Shown: positions 9,329 to 17,830 of the stretch, one piece after another | How the letters are laid out: each line of letters opens with the position of its first letter | How positions within the stretch are numbered: position 1 is the first letter of the stretch | Source: Ureibacillus xyleni | GTDB lineage: Bacteria > Bacillota > Bacilli > Bacillales_A > Planococcaceae | Direction of reading: 5' to 3' | Assembly: GCF_900217795.1 (NCBI RefSeq) | Contig: NZ_OBMQ01000001.1 | Coordinates: forward strand, 611,011-675,010 | DNA: 64,000 nt | Notes under the pieces: generated by a model | The model's input: only the letters and a program-made list of their open reading frames with translations | The model's database searches: none | Told to the model about the DNA's origin: nothing | Translations under genes and position numbers: made by a program

Positions 9329-10109
9329 AATTATCCGTTCCAGCTATGCAAAACAAACTGAGGACAAAAAGGTCGAAATTCACCTTAAAAACCTATTTAC
9401 GGAACAATTTATAGATGGCGATTATGATACAGCTGAAGAATTAGTCATTACGAAAGAAGAAATGTTTGCTGAACGTAATCAAATTTTGGCAGATGCTCAT
9501 CGTGAAATAGAACAACAAAAGTCCGAGTTTGAAAAATATCGCAATGAACAACTAGAAATGATTGAGCAGTTAAAGCAATTGTGGGAAGAGGAAAAGTTAG
9601 TCCTAGAACAACAAGCCTATGACATAGGTTTTCAACAAGGTTACGAAGAAGGTATTAAGAAAGCCCATGCTGATATGGCTGAAGGTTTGAAAACTGCCAA
9701 CGAGGTAATTGAAAATTCGAAACAAAATGCTAGGGCTTACTTAGAAGAGCAAGAACGGGTCATTCTCGAACTGGCATTAACTGCATCTGAACGTATAATA
9801 GGTGCTACCTTGGATCGCAATGAAGAATTATATGTTTCGATAGTGAAAAAAGGTTTAAAAGAAGCTAGAGAAATGAAAGAAATTAAAATTTATGTTTCTC
9901 CACAATTTCATAAAGTTGTATCTCAAAACCTCGATGAGTTGGTCGAAATGTTCCCAACAGATGTACCTTTACTAATTTTTGTTAATGAAGATTTAAACTC
10001 AAGCGAAAGTTATATAGAAACAAATCATGGCAGAATCGTTGTATCCATAGATGAACAGTTAAATGAATTGCGTCTAAAATTAATGGAACTCTTAAATAGT
10101 AAGGATTGA
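9321..10109 (+). CDS. fliH: Flagellar export ATPase regulator FliH
   Basis: Peripheral stalk-like partner that holds the FliI ATPase at the export gate. It has a long charged coiled coil (about 50-130) containing glycine-spaced heptads (YDIGFQQGYEEGIKKA) and a C-terminal V-type ATPase subunit E-like domain. I start at TTG 9321, about 9 bases after AGGAG at 9307-9311; the in-frame ATG at 9312 abuts that site and is less likely. It overlaps the end of fliG by 8 bases, suggesting coupling. Confidence 0.9.
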   Translation: MSRIIRSSYAKQTEDKKVEIHLKNLFTEQFIDGDYDTAEELVITKEEMFAERNQILADAHREIEQQKSEFEKYRNEQLEMIEQLKQLWEEEKLVLEQQAYDIGFQQGYEEGIKKAHADMAEGLKTANEVIENSKQNARAYLEEQERVILELALTASERIIGATLDRNEELYVSIVKKGLKEAREMKEIKIYVSPQFHKVVSQNLDELVEMFPTDVPLLIFVNEDLNSSESYIETNHGRIVVSIDEQLNELRLKLMELLNSKD

Positions 10110-10113
10110 TTTA

Positions 10114-11439
10114 ATGAAAGCGGCTCAATTAATCGAAAAAATCCCACATGTTGAAACACTGAAAAAATATGGTAAAGTGAATCGTGTTGTAGGCCTAATG
10201 ATTGAGTCGCAAGGACCCGAAAGCTCAATAGGTGATGTTTGTAAAATACATGTTAACTCGCCTAAAAATGGCCATCAGGAGATTCTTGCTGAAGTAGTAG
10301 GATTTAATAATGAATATGTCGTACTCATGCCTTTTACATCTATTAGGGAAATTTCAATTGGATGTTTAGTAGAAGGAACAGGAAAACCATTAGAAGTAAA
10401 GGTAGGACCAGAATTAATAGGGAAAGTATTAGATTCAATGGGAAATCCCTTTGATGGTTCATCCTTACCAAGAGGCTTAGTTACAGTTCAAACTGAAAAA
10501 GAACCACCAAATCCATTAAAAAGACCACCCATAAGTGAGCAATTGGAAGTTGGCGTAAAAGCTATAGATGGAATGCTCACAGTAGGGAATGGGCAACGTG
10601 TCGGAATCTTTGCAGGTTCTGGTGTGGGGAAGAGTACATTACTTGGTATGATTGCTCGTAATACAAAAGCAGATTTAAACGTTATCGCTTTAATTGGTGA
10701 GCGTGGCCGTGAAGTACTTGAGTTTATTCAACGAGATTTAGGACCAGAAGGATTGAGTCGCTCAATCGTAGTTGCAGCTACAGGTGATCAACCCGCATTA
10801 ATGCGTATTAAGGGGGCCTTTACAGCTACCGCAATCGCCGAGTATTTTCGAGATCGTGGACTAAATGTTATGTTAATGATGGATTCTGTCACGCGTGTTG
10901 CAATGGCCCAACGCGAAATTGGATTAGCAACTGGAGAACCACCTGCACAAAAAGGGTATACGCCTTCAGTGTTCTCGATTTTACCGAGATTACTAGAACG
11001 TACTGGTACAAATATGAAAGGTTCTATAACAGCTTTTTATACAGTTCTAGTTGATGGAGACGATATGAATGAACCAATTGCTGATGCTGTTCGTGGTATT
11101 CTAGATGGTCATATCGTATTAGACCGAACACTTGCAAATAAAGGGCAATATCCAGCAATAAACGTACTAAAAAGTGTTAGTCGATTAATGAATCATATAT
11201 CTACACCAGAACACGTAAAAGCTGCAGAAAGACTTCGTGAATTGTATTACACTTATTCAAAATCTGAGGATTTAATAAACATTGGTGCATACAAGCGGGG
11301 GACTTCAAAGGATATTGACGAAGCAATACATTTCGAACCACTAATTACAAGTTTCTTAAAACAAGGATATAAAGATAAGGTTTCATTACAGGATACAGTT
11401 AATGAATTAATTTCATTATCAAATGGTGGTGGAAAATAA
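10114..11439 (+). CDS. fliI: Flagellum-specific export ATPase FliI
   Basis: Hexameric F1-beta-like ATPase that energises export of rod, hook and filament subunits. 441 residues, with Walker A AGSGVGKST at 167-175, Walker B VMLMMDSVTR and the family signature PSVFSILPRLLERTG. A normal-length N-terminal beta-barrel domain precedes the ATPase core. Stop and fliJ start overlap (ATAATGG), as expected for the coupled fliH-fliI-fliJ set. Confidence 0.98.
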   Translation: MKAAQLIEKIPHVETLKKYGKVNRVVGLMIESQGPESSIGDVCKIHVNSPKNGHQEILAEVVGFNNEYVVLMPFTSIREISIGCLVEGTGKPLEVKVGPELIGKVLDSMGNPFDGSSLPRGLVTVQTEKEPPNPLKRPPISEQLEVGVKAIDGMLTVGNGQRVGIFAGSGVGKSTLLGMIARNTKADLNVIALIGERGREVLEFIQRDLGPEGLSRSIVVAATGDQPALMRIKGAFTATAIAEYFRDRGLNVMLMMDSVTRVAMAQREIGLATGEPPAQKGYTPSVFSILPRLLERTGTNMKGSITAFYTVLVDGDDMNEPIADAVRGILDGHIVLDRTLANKGQYPAINVLKSVSRLMNHISTPEHVKAAERLRELYYTYSKSEDLINIGAYKRGTSKDIDEAIHFEPLITSFLKQGYKDKVSLQDTVNELISLSNGGGK

Positions 11440-11888
11440 TGGTCCAATATACATACCGATTTGAGAAAATCCTCACAATTCGTGAGCAAGAAAAGCAACA
11501 AACAGAAATAGCTTATAAAGAATCCGTACGTGCTTTTGAAGAAGTAGCTACAAAGCTATATGAAGTATTAAAGAAAAAAGAAGATTTAATAACTTATCAA
11601 AATAAGCGATTAACTATTGGTGCAACAATTGACGAAATTCATCATTTTTCTACATTTATCAATAGCCTTGAAAAATCCATTACGGACCTACAAGCAAAGG
11701 TAATGCAAGCAAGAACGAAGATGAATTGGCATGAACAAAAAATGTTAGAAATAAACATTGAAGTGTCTAAGTTTGAGAAAATGAAAGAAAGAGATTATCA
11801 AATGTTCAAAGAGGAACAAAACCGAAGTGAAATGTTGTATATGGATGAGCTCTCTTCACTGATGTATAACAAAAAAGAAATCAGGTGA
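11439..11888 (+). CDS. fliJ: Flagellar export chaperone FliJ
   Basis: A 149-residue, almost wholly helical coiled-coil protein that inserts into the FliI hexamer and links it to FlhA. The sequence starts MVQYTYRFEKILTIREQEKQ, matching the Bacillus FliJ N terminus pattern, and is rich in Glu/Lys with heptads throughout. The start overlaps the fliI stop by one base. Assignment rests on coiled-coil composition, length and position. Confidence 0.93.
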   Translation: MVQYTYRFEKILTIREQEKQQTEIAYKESVRAFEEVATKLYEVLKKKEDLITYQNKRLTIGATIDEIHHFSTFINSLEKSITDLQAKVMQARTKMNWHEQKMLEINIEVSKFEKMKERDYQMFKEEQNRSEMLYMDELSSLMYNKKEIR

Positions 11889-11892
11889 TTTG

Positions 11893-12492
11893 ATGGCGAA
11901 AAATAGAATTAAAGAAGAAATGAATATTGAAGAAATAAAAGAAGAAAAATCGCCGGGTATATTTCAAAAACTGTTCTATTTAGTTTTAATACCATTACTT
12001 TTTGTAGTGGCTATTCTACTCGTAGTTGCGTCTTTTACAAATATTAATGTATTTGAAAAAGCCTCTGAATTAACTGATTCTTTACCTTTTACTTCTAAAA
12101 ATAAAACGGAAGAACCTTCAATTGATTTCAATAAAAAAATTGTAGAACTTGAAGCAGAAATTAAAGAAAAAGAAGCAGAAATTGAACAACTAAAATCACA
12201 ACTTGAAAAAGCTACTGCTGAAACAGAAAACAATTTAGCGAAACAGCAGCAATTACAAAAGCAAATTGAATCACTTGAAAATCAACAAAGTGAATCTAAA
12301 AAAGAATTTGACGATATTTTATCTACCTTTAAGCAAATGTCTGCGAAAACAGCTGCACCAATTATTATGGAAATGAGTGACGATAAAGCAGTTAAGCTAT
12401 TATCAAGCATGGACCCAGAAACACTTTCTGCAATACTATCGAAAATGGATCCTGTAGAAGCAGCTCGCTATACTGAATTAATTTCACAGTAG
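11893..12492 (+). CDS. ylxF: YlxF-like membrane-anchored coiled-coil protein (MotE/MgtE-N type)
   Basis: 199 residues from ATG 11893 (AGGTGA five bases upstream; the in-frame TTG at 11890 is too close). A cytoplasmic N terminus precedes one membrane span near 28-52, then a long coiled coil (about 80-140) and a C-terminal helical module SSMDPETLSAILSKMDPVEAARY resembling the MgtE N-terminal/FliG-like repeats. It occupies the ylxF position between fliJ and fliK. Proteins of this design (MotE) steady the stator or motor in other bacteria; that role here is inferred only. Confidence 0.75.
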   Translation: MAKNRIKEEMNIEEIKEEKSPGIFQKLFYLVLIPLLFVVAILLVVASFTNINVFEKASELTDSLPFTSKNKTEEPSIDFNKKIVELEAEIKEKEAEIEQLKSQLEKATAETENNLAKQQQLQKQIESLENQQSESKKEFDDILSTFKQMSAKTAAPIIMEMSDDKAVKLLSSMDPETLSAILSKMDPVEAARYTELISQ

Positions 12493-12514
12493 CTAAACAA
12501 AAGGAGGTGAAAAA

Positions 12515-13972
12515 ATGAATATCGGAATTATGCAATTAGCGAATGTTAATACGAGTACGAAATCATCAGCACTCACTACACAAACATCGAAAAACAGCAA
12601 CTTTGGTGAAATTTTTAGTCAAATCGCTAACAAGGAAGAACTAATTCAAAACAATCCTGACAATGGAGAATTGGTTAACTTTGAAACGTTAGAAGATTTA
12701 CTAAATTCATCAACAATTGAAGAAGTTCTTAGTTTACTAGGTGTATCTCAAAATGATCCTTTAACAATTAATGAATTAGATTCAAGTTCTCTTGAAAACC
12801 TGTTATCAGGAATAGATATTCAAATCGAATCAGATGAAATCGTGAATTTTAATAACCCTGAACAGATTCTAGATACATCAAAAGATGTAGAATCCATAGA
12901 GACTAATGAATTGCTGATTTTGGATAACTTACTAAATGTTTTAAAAATTAATGAAGATGACTTTAATAATATTGTAAAAGAACTTCTTGGTGAAGGACAA
13001 CTTATTGTAAATGATGTATGGGGTCTAATTAACATCCTAAATAATCAATCTCAAGAATTAATGAGTACTAGTCTTATAAAAGGATTGAGCGGTGAACAAA
13101 ACTTACCACCTCAAACTGTTCAACAATTTCTACAGGCATTGAAAATAATTGAAGTAGTTGGTTCAAATTCTAACTTAGTTGTTGAACAACAAAATCAACT
13201 AGTAAAATTGAAAGAATTGCTACAAGTTGTTTCTAGAGAGTTAGAAGTGAAAAATAGTCAAACTACAACAAGAGTAGAGAGTAATTTATTATTTACAAAC
13301 GTTGTAAATTTCAAATTACAAAATGAACAATCCAATGTTTCTACTACTTCATATGTAAAACACACCGAACAAGTAGTAAATACTAGCAAAAATCAAATAA
13401 CGACTAATTCTGAAAGTGTAGTAACCTCTATTAAACAAATGGTTGCAAGTAAAGAACAAAATGAATCAAATCCAAGTAATGGTATTGCACCGTCAATAAC
13501 AACGACAAAGACTGTAACAATCAATTTGCCCGTTGAAAAACCTGCTCAAGCAGAAGCATTTGTTAAAGAGTTTCAAAGTTTATTAAATAGAACTCAAATT
13601 AACAATTCACCGGGTACGATGAAGTTATTAGTCAAGCTTTATCCTGAAAACTTAGGTTCTATCCGTATTGAAATCCTACAGAAAGATGGAGTGCTTTCAG
13701 CGAGACTACTAGCTTCTACACCGCAAGCAAAAGAGTTGTTAGATAGCCAAATTCAGCAATTAAAATCTACTTTTGCCCAACAAAATATTCAGATGGACCG
13801 TATTGATATTGCTCAAAGTCTACAAGAAACTGACCGAAATACTCGTGATCAAAGTTTATTTGGCAACTTGTTCAAGCAACAACAAGCAGATCAAGATGAT
13901 GAAGAGCAAGAGGAAAGTAAACAAGAGGATACTATGTCATTCGATGAATACTTGTTAAATGAGGAGGTGTAA
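12515..13972 (+). CDS. fliK: Flagellar hook-length control protein FliK
   Basis: Secreted molecular ruler that stops hook growth and switches FlhB specificity. 485 residues: a long low-complexity N-terminal and central region rich in Asn, Gln, Ser and Thr (ruler part), and a conserved C-terminal Flg_hook domain (about 350-440) with LLVKLYPENLGSIRIEI and LLASTPQAKELLDSQI. The acidic, glutamine-rich tail is typical. AGGAGG precedes the ATG. The stop overlaps the first ATG of flgD. Confidence 0.95.
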   Translation: MNIGIMQLANVNTSTKSSALTTQTSKNSNFGEIFSQIANKEELIQNNPDNGELVNFETLEDLLNSSTIEEVLSLLGVSQNDPLTINELDSSSLENLLSGIDIQIESDEIVNFNNPEQILDTSKDVESIETNELLILDNLLNVLKINEDDFNNIVKELLGEGQLIVNDVWGLINILNNQSQELMSTSLIKGLSGEQNLPPQTVQQFLQALKIIEVVGSNSNLVVEQQNQLVKLKELLQVVSRELEVKNSQTTTRVESNLLFTNVVNFKLQNEQSNVSTTSYVKHTEQVVNTSKNQITTNSESVVTSIKQMVASKEQNESNPSNGIAPSITTTKTVTINLPVEKPAQAEAFVKEFQSLLNRTQINNSPGTMKLLVKLYPENLGSIRIEILQKDGVLSARLLASTPQAKELLDSQIQQLKSTFAQQNIQMDRIDIAQSLQETDRNTRDQSLFGNLFKQQQADQDDEEQEESKQEDTMSFDEYLLNEEV

Positions 13973-13974
13973 TG

Positions 13975-14637
13975 ATGACAAGTGCAAATGGAATACCTAA
14001 TGATTACTACTTATCTAATTATAAAAAGCCAGAAAAACAGACTGGGACGAACGAACTTGGTAAAGATGCTTTTTTACAAATCTTAATTACGCAGCTCCAA
14101 AACCAAGACCCAACCCAACCTATGGATGATAAAGAATTTATTGCACAGATGGCTCAATTCTCCTCTTTAGAACAAATGCAAAATATGACAACAGCTATGG
14201 GGAAACTTTTAGAGTCCCAACAACAATCGCAATTAATGAATTATACAACCTTTGTTGGAAAAGAAGTTAAGTGGCACGAACTTACGGATAAAGTTGATGA
14301 AAAAGGCGATCCAATTATAAATGAAGGTACTGGGAAAATAAAAGAATTGAAATTTGTAGATGGTGAACCTATATTCATTCTTCAAGATGGGAAAGAAATT
14401 ACACCAGGTAATATTTCATCCATTCTTGATGGATTGACAACATCGAGTGATAAACCTTCTGAAAATCCACTTGTCACAGCAAGTAAGTTAATTGGAAAGA
14501 AAGTTGAATTTGAGTTAAATGGACAAAAGATACAAGATGTTATTGCTTCTGTTAAAACAAATAATACTTTAATAGAGTATATCCTTGCGAATGGACCAGT
14601 ACTAACAAAGGATCAATTTTCTTTAATAAGTGAATAA
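13975..14637 (+). CDS. flgD: Flagellar hook-cap scaffold protein FlgD
   Basis: Hook-capping protein needed for FlgE assembly. The N-terminal signature LGKDAFLQILITQLQNQDPTQ and EFIAQMAQFSSLEQMQN is intact, and a C-terminal Ig/Tudor-like region follows. Two adjacent ATGs exist (13972 and 13975); the second has better spacing from AGGAGG at 13962-13967. The length (220) exceeds the 140-residue B. subtilis protein because of the extended C-terminal domain. Confidence 0.95.
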   Translation: MTSANGIPNDYYLSNYKKPEKQTGTNELGKDAFLQILITQLQNQDPTQPMDDKEFIAQMAQFSSLEQMQNMTTAMGKLLESQQQSQLMNYTTFVGKEVKWHELTDKVDEKGDPIINEGTGKIKELKFVDGEPIFILQDGKEITPGNISSILDGLTTSSDKPSENPLVTASKLIGKKVEFELNGQKIQDVIASVKTNNTLIEYILANGPVLTKDQFSLISE

Positions 14638-14652
14638 GGTTGGTGAGTACAC

Positions 14653-15030
14653 ATGCATAGAATAGGAATTCAGCACGTGCCATTACAACCTAGAGCAATT
14701 CATTCGAAGACAAAACAATATGACTTGCCAATAAAGCAATCATTTGCAGAACATTTGCAAAATGCAACAGATAGTCTCCAATTAAAGGTTAGTAAACATG
14801 CAAACGAACGATTACTAGAGCGAAATATTTCTATCTCAGATCAAGAATGGCAAATGGTAACGGATAAAGTGTTTGAAGCTCGATCAAAAGGAGTCAATCA
14901 ACCATTAGTATTGATGGATCAAGCAGCGTTGATTGTAAGTGCAAAAAATGCAACAGTAATTACTGCGATGGAACGCACTGAAGCTAAAGAGCAAATTTTC
15001 ACAAATATTGATGGCACAATTGTGCTATAG
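14653..15030 (+). CDS. TIGR02530-family flagellar operon protein
   Basis: A 125-residue protein between flgD and flgE, a position where many Bacillales carry a member of the TIGR02530 flagellar operon family. It has the family-like segments SKHANERLLERNISISDQEW and a C terminus AKEQIFTNIDGTIVL. No membrane span or signal peptide. Its biochemical role is unknown; position between hook cap and hook genes suggests hook assembly or its control. A gap of 89 bp to flgE contains AAGGGAGAA as the next ribosome site. Confidence 0.85.
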   Translation: MHRIGIQHVPLQPRAIHSKTKQYDLPIKQSFAEHLQNATDSLQLKVSKHANERLLERNISISDQEWQMVTDKVFEARSKGVNQPLVLMDQAALIVSAKNATVITAMERTEAKEQIFTNIDGTIVL

Positions 15031-15119
15031 GCAGGACCATTACGGATGCCTAGTGTTGCGGAATGAATGAAGTAACACAAAGATAAATAAATTTCTTAAA
15101 GTGAAGGGAGAACATAACA

Positions 15120-16082
15120 ATGTTACGTTCAATGTACTCAGGTATTTCAGGCTTAAAAAACCATCAAACTAAATTAGACGTAATTGGGAATAATATTTCA
15201 AATGTAAATACGTATGGATACAAAAAGAGTCGTGTTGTATTTAAGGACTTAGTATCTCAATCAGTTTCGGGTGCATCTAGTCCAACTGCAAATCAAGGTG
15301 GTATTAATGCTAAACAAATCGGCTTAGGTTCTCAAATGGCCGCTATAGATATCATTCATGGTACGGGTTCATTACAGACTACGTCAAGAACTCTGGATTT
15401 AGCAATATCTGGAGATGGTTTCTTTATGGTAGCAAATTCTACAGTTGGACCAGATGAAGATGGAAATATTGAGGCTGAAAGTGGTTTTACGAATTATCTC
15501 TACACTCGAGCTGGTAACTTTTATATGGACAGAAATGGTTATTTAGTAAACTCAGATGGTAAATATTTAGTTGGTGTTTCTAATGGAACTTTATACACAG
15601 ATGTTCTTGAAGATGCAACAAGTCAAGCAGATGCTGATAAAGCCACTTACGATTTAGGTACTGACAATTTATATCAAGAAGGTACAATTGAAGTGCCCGC
15701 TGGTTTAAATCCTATTAAAATCCCTACAAATGCTCAATCTATGAGTATTGGATCCGACGGTACTGTAAACTACGTTGACGTAAACGGGAAATTACAATAT
15801 GCTGGTCAATTATTATTAGCGAAATTCCCTAATACAGGTGGTTTGGAGAAAACTGGAAGTAACTATTATCAAGTAACAACAAACTCTGGGGACCCAACAG
15901 TACAAACTGCAACACAAGCAGGTATTGGTAAAATTGAATCAGGTTTCTTAGAAATGTCCAACGTTGACCTTTCTGAAGAGTTTACTGAAATGATTGTAGC
16001 TCAACGTGGTTTCCAAGCGAACTCTCGTATTATTACAACTTCTGACCAGATTTTAGAAGAACTTGTAAATTTAAAACGTTAA
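15120..16082 (+). CDS. flgE: Flagellar hook protein FlgE
   Basis: Structural subunit of the hook (annotated flgG in older Bacillus work). 320 residues: N-terminal rod/hook helix with LRSMYSGISGLKNHQTKLDV and GNNISNVNTYGYKKSR, a central FlaE beta-domain, and C-terminal helix SEEFTEMIVAQRGFQANSR. It is longer than the B. subtilis hook subunit (about 264) owing to the variable middle domain. A GC-rich structured element follows in the gap before swrD. Confidence 0.95.
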   Translation: MLRSMYSGISGLKNHQTKLDVIGNNISNVNTYGYKKSRVVFKDLVSQSVSGASSPTANQGGINAKQIGLGSQMAAIDIIHGTGSLQTTSRTLDLAISGDGFFMVANSTVGPDEDGNIEAESGFTNYLYTRAGNFYMDRNGYLVNSDGKYLVGVSNGTLYTDVLEDATSQADADKATYDLGTDNLYQEGTIEVPAGLNPIKIPTNAQSMSIGSDGTVNYVDVNGKLQYAGQLLLAKFPNTGGLEKTGSNYYQVTTNSGDPTVQTATQAGIGKIESGFLEMSNVDLSEEFTEMIVAQRGFQANSRIITTSDQILEELVNLKR

Positions 16083-16120
16083 TTTTATTATTAGTGTATT
16101 AGATTAATAAATTCATTGTA

Positions 16121-16161
16121 AAGGAGGGTCGGGCCGGCTCTCGTTTAAGCGACCCGGCCCT
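16121..16161 (+). promoter_or_regulatory. GC-rich inverted-repeat element between the Shine-Dalgarno and start codon of swrD
   Basis: AAGGAGG at 16121-16127 is a consensus ribosome site, but no start codon lies within reach. The swrD ATG is at 16168, 40 bases on. Between them is a 33-bp block (16128-16160); GC is about 74% over 16126-16160, in an AT-rich region. GGGTCG (16126-16131) pairs with CGACCC (16150-16155), and GGGCCGG (16131-16137) pairs with CCGGCCC (16154-16160). The two pairings compete or form a pseudoknot, and the first covers part of the ribosome site. Deleting 16128-16160 would leave exactly 7 nt between AAGGAGG and ATG. Confidence 0.7.
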
Positions 16162-16167
16162 ATTTCA

Positions 16168-16392
16168 ATGATTGAACTCACACGTTTAAATGGTAAATCA
16201 TTTTCATTAAACGCTTTATACATAGAAACAGTAGAATCCTTTCCAGACACAACAATTACTCTGACGGATGGTCGGAAGTTTATTGTGTTAGAAAGTGAAG
16301 AAGAAGTACGTAATAAAGTACTACTTTTTTATAGAAGTATACAAGTATTGTCAAACCCGCACATTCGAGGTGATCGAAATGAAGAAGAATAA
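16168..16392 (+). CDS. swrD: SwrD/FlbD family flagellar protein (YlzI)
   Basis: A 74-residue FlbD-family protein beginning MIELTRLNGKSFSLNALYIE with the family motif DTTITLTDGRKFIV. In B. subtilis the equivalent, SwrD, raises flagellar motor power for swarming. The start ATG has no ribosome site directly upstream; the only good one is 40 bases away across a GC-rich repeat element. The 3' end overlaps fliL by 14 bases. Confidence 0.9.
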   Translation: MIELTRLNGKSFSLNALYIETVESFPDTTITLTDGRKFIVLESEEEVRNKVLLFYRSIQVLSNPHIRGDRNEEE

Positions 16393-16804
16393 ACTATTAA
16401 CCATAATGCTCATCATTTTAGTTACAATTACGCTAATTGGTGTTGTAATTTTTGTATTATTAACACAATTTAATAAACAAGGTACAACGGAACCTACAAT
16501 TGACGAAATCATTGAATCTTCAGTTGATGTTCCGGAAATCACAACCAACCTAGCGGACAATAACTTTGTAAAACTTACATTAAAAATTCAAACCGATAGT
16601 AAGGATGCAGCAGATGAATTAACGAAACGTGATTTCCAAACTAATAATATTATAATTGAAGAACTTTCAGAAATGACAGAAGATGATTTGCAAGGAAAAC
16701 AAGGTAAAATTTTATTTGAATCAACAATTAAATCAAAATTAAATGAATTGATGCAAGAGGGTGAAATACAACAAGTTTATATAACCTCCTACATCATTCA
16801 ATAA
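16379..16804 (+). CDS. fliL: Flagellar basal body-associated protein FliL
   Basis: Single-pass membrane protein that associates with the stator near the MS ring. From ATG 16379 (GAGGTGAT upstream) it has 141 residues, with a membrane span at about 6-28 (LLTIMLIILVTITLIGVVIF) and a periplasm-side FliL domain ending QQVYITSYIIQ. The longer open frame reaching 16295 lies inside swrD and is not needed. Followed by fliM after 30 bp. Confidence 0.93.
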   Translation: MKKNKLLTIMLIILVTITLIGVVIFVLLTQFNKQGTTEPTIDEIIESSVDVPEITTNLADNNFVKLTLKIQTDSKDAADELTKRDFQTNNIIIEELSEMTEDDLQGKQGKILFESTIKSKLNELMQEGEIQQVYITSYIIQ

Positions 16805-16834
16805 ACGAAAGATCTTGAAATAGGAGGTGGGCAA

Positions 16835-17830
16835 ATGGCTGGAGACGTTTTATCCCAATCCGAAATTGATGCGCTACTATCTGCGATATCAACAGGAGAA
16901 ATGTCAGCAGATGACATGAAAAAGGAAGAGGAAACGAGAAAGGTTAAAGTATATGACTTTAAGCGTGCTCTTCGCTTTTCAAAGGACCAAATCCGAAGTT
17001 TGACCCGAATACACGAAAACTTTGCCAGATTACTTACAACTTTCTTTTCTGCACAACTAAGAACATACGTACAAATTACAGTTGCGTCTGTTGATCAGAT
17101 TCCCTTTGAGGAATTTGTACGTTCAATTCCAAATATGACATTAATAAATGTATTTGAAGTACCGCCGTTAGATGGTAATATTTTAATGGAGATTAATCCG
17201 AATATCGCATATTCAATGTTAGACCGTTTAATGGGTGGTAGTGGAGCAAGCTATAGTAATGTTGATAATTTAACAGAAATCGAACAAAAAATTATGACGA
17301 ATTTGTTTGAAAGGTCGTTTGATAATCTAAGGGAAGCATGGGATACAATTGCTGAAATTGATCCGATGTTAGTAGAGCTGGAAGTTAACCCGCAATTTTT
17401 ACAAATGATTTCACCGAATGAAACTGTTGTAGTAATTTCATTGAATACAATAATCGGTGATACAACAGGCATGATCAACATTTGTATACCACATGTTGTA
17501 CTTGAGCCGATTATTCATAATCTATCAGTTCAATATTGGATGCAATCTAATACTAAGGAAGCAACGCCTGAACAATCAAAAGCTTTAGAAAATAGGGTAA
17601 AACAAGCAGAGCTACCTTTAATTGCTGAGTTGGGTACTACTGATATTACAATTGAAGATTTCCTTTATATGTCCATTGGAGATGTCATTCAATTAGATCA
17701 AAAAATTGATGATTCGCTTATTTTAAGAGTTGGTGGACTACCGAAGTTTACAGTTCAACCAGGCAAACGAAATAAAAAAATGGCAATCCAGATTATCGAC
17801 CCTTTGAAAGGAGGAGACGAAGATGAGTGA
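16835..17830 (+). CDS. fliM: Flagellar motor switch protein FliM
   Basis: C-ring protein that receives CheY-P. 331 residues: N-terminal CheY-binding peptide VLSQSEIDALLSAI, a CheC-like middle domain with the FliM hallmark LMGGSG, and a C-terminal SpoA/FliN domain with VGGLPKFTVQPG. GGAGGTG precedes the ATG. Its end overlaps fliY by 8 bases. Confidence 0.97.
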   Translation: MAGDVLSQSEIDALLSAISTGEMSADDMKKEEETRKVKVYDFKRALRFSKDQIRSLTRIHENFARLLTTFFSAQLRTYVQITVASVDQIPFEEFVRSIPNMTLINVFEVPPLDGNILMEINPNIAYSMLDRLMGGSGASYSNVDNLTEIEQKIMTNLFERSFDNLREAWDTIAEIDPMLVELEVNPQFLQMISPNETVVVISLNTIIGDTTGMINICIPHVVLEPIIHNLSVQYWMQSNTKEATPEQSKALENRVKQAELPLIAELGTTDITIEDFLYMSIGDVIQLDQKIDDSLILRVGGLPKFTVQPGKRNKKMAIQIIDPLKGGDEDE

